Positions 14,934 through 16,773 of a stretch of DNA of 16,773 nt are shown here, piece after piece. Source of the DNA: JBGCDD01 sp045105075. Lineage in GTDB: Bacteria; Pseudomonadota; Alphaproteobacteria; Rhodobacterales; Rhodobacteraceae. The first letter of the stretch is position 1. The number at the start of each line of letters is the position of its first letter. The notes below the pieces were generated by a model that worked only from the letters and a program-made list of their open reading frames with translations, was not told the origin of the DNA and ran no database searches. Location of the stretch: assembly GCA_045105075.1 (NCBI GenBank), contig JBGCDD010000079.1, forward strand, positions 1 through 16,773, read 5' to 3'. The position numbers were made by a program, and so were the translations under genes.

Positions 14934-16088
14934 CTAGCCCTTCATCGAATCCCAAAACGATTTGACGGACGAAAAGAACGTCTTGGACTCCGGGTTGTTG
15001 TCCTCGCTCATGTCCTCAAATTCGCGCAGGATTTCCTTTTGGCGGGAGGTCAGATTAACCGGAGTTTCAACGGCCAATTCAATAAACATGTCGCCGACGC
15101 TGCCACCGCGCAAGGCCGGCATACCCTTGCCCCGCAACCGCATTTGACGCCCCGATTGGCTGCCAGCCGGGATCTGCACACGCCCGCGCCCACCATCAAT
15201 TGTCGGCACCTCTATCGCACCGCCCAAAGCCGCATTCGCCATGCTAACAGGCACGCGACAATAAAGATTGTCGCTGTCACGTTCAAATAAATCGTGCTGC
15301 GTGACCTCTACAAAAATATAGAGATCACCCGGCGGACCACCGCGCATGCCCGCCTCGCCTTCGCCTGCCAAACGGATCCGGGTGCCGGTTTCGACTCCAG
15401 CAGGGATGTTGACGTTCAGTGCCCGGTCTTTTTCGACCCGCCCTGCCCCGCCGCAAGACTTGCAAGGATTCTTGATGATTTGCCCCATGCCTGAACAGGT
15501 TGGGCAGGTGCGCTCAACGGTGAAAAACCCTTGCTGCGCGCGGACTTTTCCCATGCCGGAACAGGTGGGGCACGTTGTCGGCTCGGCGCCGCCTTCGGCG
15601 CCTGACCCTTCGCAAGACCCACAGCCAACAGCCGTCGGAACGTTGATGGTTTTTTGCAAACCGGAATAGGCTTCGTCTAGCGAAACGCGCAGATTGTAGC
15701 GCAAGTCCGAGCCACGAGCGGCGCGTCGTCCGCCGCCACCGCCACGCTGCCCGCCCATAAAGTCGCCGAACAAATCATCGAACACGTCCGAAAACGCTGA
15801 TGAAAAGTCGCCGCCGCCGAAGCCTTGCCCCGGACGCTGACCGCCGCCGCCACCCATACCACCTTCAAAAGCGGCGTGGCCGAAGCGATCGTAGGCTGCT
15901 TTTTTCTCGGCGTCTTTCAGTATTTCGTAAGCCTCGTTGGCTTCTTTGAACTGAGCTTCGGCCTGCGGGTTGTCGGAATTGCGGTCTGGGTGCAATTCCT
16001 TGGCTTTGGTGCGATAGCCTTTTTTGATTTCGTCCGCAGATGCGCCTTTGGACACGCCAAGTACGTCATAGAAGTCGCGTTTTGACAT
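14934..16088 (-). CDS. dnaJ: DnaJ, Hsp40 co-chaperone
   Basis: DnaJ delivers unfolded proteins to DnaK and stimulates its ATPase. The 384-residue protein has all classical parts. The J domain (1-70) has the HPD triad at 33-35. A Gly/Phe-rich linker (about 75-125) follows. The zinc region has four CxxCxGxG repeats (cysteines 156/159, 173/176, 195/198 and 209/212). The C-terminal substrate-binding domains (about 220-345) follow. The start at 16088 has a GAAAGGA site about 8 bases upstream. An in-frame upstream codon at 16145 would add 19 residues not found in DnaJ. It follows dnaK by 76 bp on the same strand, the conserved chaperone operon order. Heat-shock control would act from upstream of dnaK, outside the window. 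Confidence 0.98.
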   Translation of the reverse strand: MSKRDFYDVLGVSKGASADEIKKGYRTKAKELHPDRNSDNPQAEAQFKEANEAYEILKDAEKKAAYDRFGHAAFEGGMGGGGGQRPGQGFGGGDFSSAFSDVFDDLFGDFMGGQRGGGGGRRAARGSDLRYNLRVSLDEAYSGLQKTINVPTAVGCGSCEGSGAEGGAEPTTCPTCSGMGKVRAQQGFFTVERTCPTCSGMGQIIKNPCKSCGGAGRVEKDRALNVNIPAGVETGTRIRLAGEGEAGMRGGPPGDLYIFVEVTQHDLFERDSDNLYCRVPVSMANAALGGAIEVPTIDGGRGRVQIPAGSQSGRQMRLRGKGMPALRGGSVGDMFIELAVETPVNLTSRQKEILREFEDMSEDNNPESKTFFSSVKSFWDSMKG

Positions 16089-16117
16089 CTGTCTGTCCTT
16101 TCTCCCGAAACGCAGAA

Positions 16118-16142
16118 GGCCGACCCGGTGTCCGGATCGGCC
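16118..16142 (-). promoter_or_regulatory. dnaK-dnaJ intergenic hairpin
   Basis: GGCCGA (16118-16123) pairs with TCGGCC (16137-16142). After one C/A mismatch, CCGG (16125-16128) pairs with CCGG (16132-16135) around a TGT loop. On the transcribed strand it is followed by TTCTGCGTTT, only weakly T-rich. It may act as a partial terminator or RNA-stability element that keeps dnaJ expression below dnaK. Confidence 0.45.
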
Positions 16143-16164
16143 CAATTTGGTTCCGGATCATGCC

Positions 16165-16773
16165 TCAGGCACGCTTGTCGTCGTCCAGATCTTCGAAATC
16201 AGCGTCGACTATATCATCGTCGCCAGCCATATCAGCCTCTTTCGGGCCATCATCGCCTTCATCCATGCTGGATTTATAGATGGCTTCACCCAATTTCATC
16301 GCCGCTTCGGTGACGTTCTGGATGCCCGATTTAATCTTCTCGGCATTGTCGGTTTCCAGCTCATCTTTCAGCGCTGCGATGGCCAATTCGATGGCTTCGA
16401 TTGTGGTCGGATCCACCTTGTCCGCATGCTCTTCCATGGACTTTTCGGTCGCATGGACGAGGCTTTCGGCCTGGTTTTTCGCCTCGATCAGCTCACGGCG
16501 CTCTTTGTCCGCCTCGGCATTGTCCTCGGCATCCTTGACCATTTTATCGATGTCGTCATCGGACAAGCCACCCGACGCATGGATCGTGATTTTCTGTTCC
16601 TTACCAGTACCTTTGTCCATCGCACCAACCGCCACGATACCGTTGGCATCAATGTCAAACGTCACTTCGATCTGCGGAAGGCCGCGCGGCGCCGGCGGAA
16701 TACTCTCGAGGTTAAATTGCCCAAGAATCTTGTTGTCCGAGGCCATCTCACGCTCGCCCTGGAACACCCGAAT
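16165..16773 (-). CDS. dnaK: DnaK (Hsp70), C-terminal part, cut by the window edge
   Basis: DnaK is the ATP-driven Hsp70 chaperone of the cytoplasm. Only the last 202 residues lie in the window. The frame is still open at base 16773, reading IRVFQGEREMASDNKILGQF, which is the substrate-binding beta domain. PPAPRGLPQIEVTFDIDANGI follows, then the helical lid. It ends in a typical acidic tail (DDDIVDADFEDLDDDKRA). The ATPase domain lies beyond the right edge. There is no sign of truncation other than the window boundary. dnaJ follows 76 bp downstream. Confidence 0.98.
   Translation of the reverse strand: MRVFQGEREMASDNKILGQFNLESIPPAPRGLPQIEVTFDIDANGIVAVGAMDKGTGKEQKITIHASGGLSDDDIDKMVKDAEDNAEADKERRELIEAKNQAESLVHATEKSMEEHADKVDPTTIEAIELAIAALKDELETDNAEKIKSGIQNVTEAAMKLGEAIYKSSMDEGDDGPKEADMAGDDDIVDADFEDLDDDKRA

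Overview
The window looks like chromosomal DNA of an alphaproteobacterium, most likely a member of the Rhodobacterales (Roseobacter group). The evidence is the GC-rich coding style with strong G/C preference at third codon positions, the protein sequences of MsrP/MsrQ, RadC, DnaJ and DnaK, and the layout of the polyamine transporter genes. The taxonomic call rests on recognising protein style and not on any search.

Layout. Bases 1-149 may hold the 3' end of an unrecognised plus-strand gene. Bases 150-590 have no convincing gene. They carry an AT-rich block, a 12-bp-spaced row of DnaA-box-like 9-mers and five GANTC sites, a combination that resembles an alphaproteobacterial replication origin. 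Bases 591-3704 (minus strand) hold msrQ, msrP and an FMN/3Fe-4S glutamate-synthase-like protein. Bases 3972-5537 (plus) encode a secreted protein with two fasciclin domains and RTX calcium-binding repeats, closed by a strong terminator. Bases 5611-11441 (minus) form one tight operon in the order potG-potH-potI-potF-copper amine oxidase. Bases 11677-14047 (plus) form a second tight operon, divergent from the first: FAD/NADPH monooxygenase-like enzyme, RidA-family protein and DUF1028 protein. Bases 14094-16773 (minus) hold radC, dnaJ and the 3' part of dnaK.

How the genes work together. The potGHIF transporter should import putrescine or another polyamine. The amine oxidase encoded at the end of the same transcript would deaminate it to an aminoaldehyde, ammonia and H2O2. 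The divergent monooxygenase/RidA/DUF1028 operon shares a 235-bp control region, containing a 6-bp inverted repeat, with the polyamine operon. It may process a nitrogen compound in a related route, but its substrate is unknown. MsrPQ repairs oxidised methionine in periplasmic proteins, using electrons from the membrane. DnaK and DnaJ form the Hsp70 chaperone pair.

The best candidates for something undescribed are the origin-like region at 355-592 and the monooxygenase/RidA/DUF1028 operon, whose RidA lacks the usual catalytic arginine. No tRNA, rRNA, CRISPR array or insertion sequence was seen.
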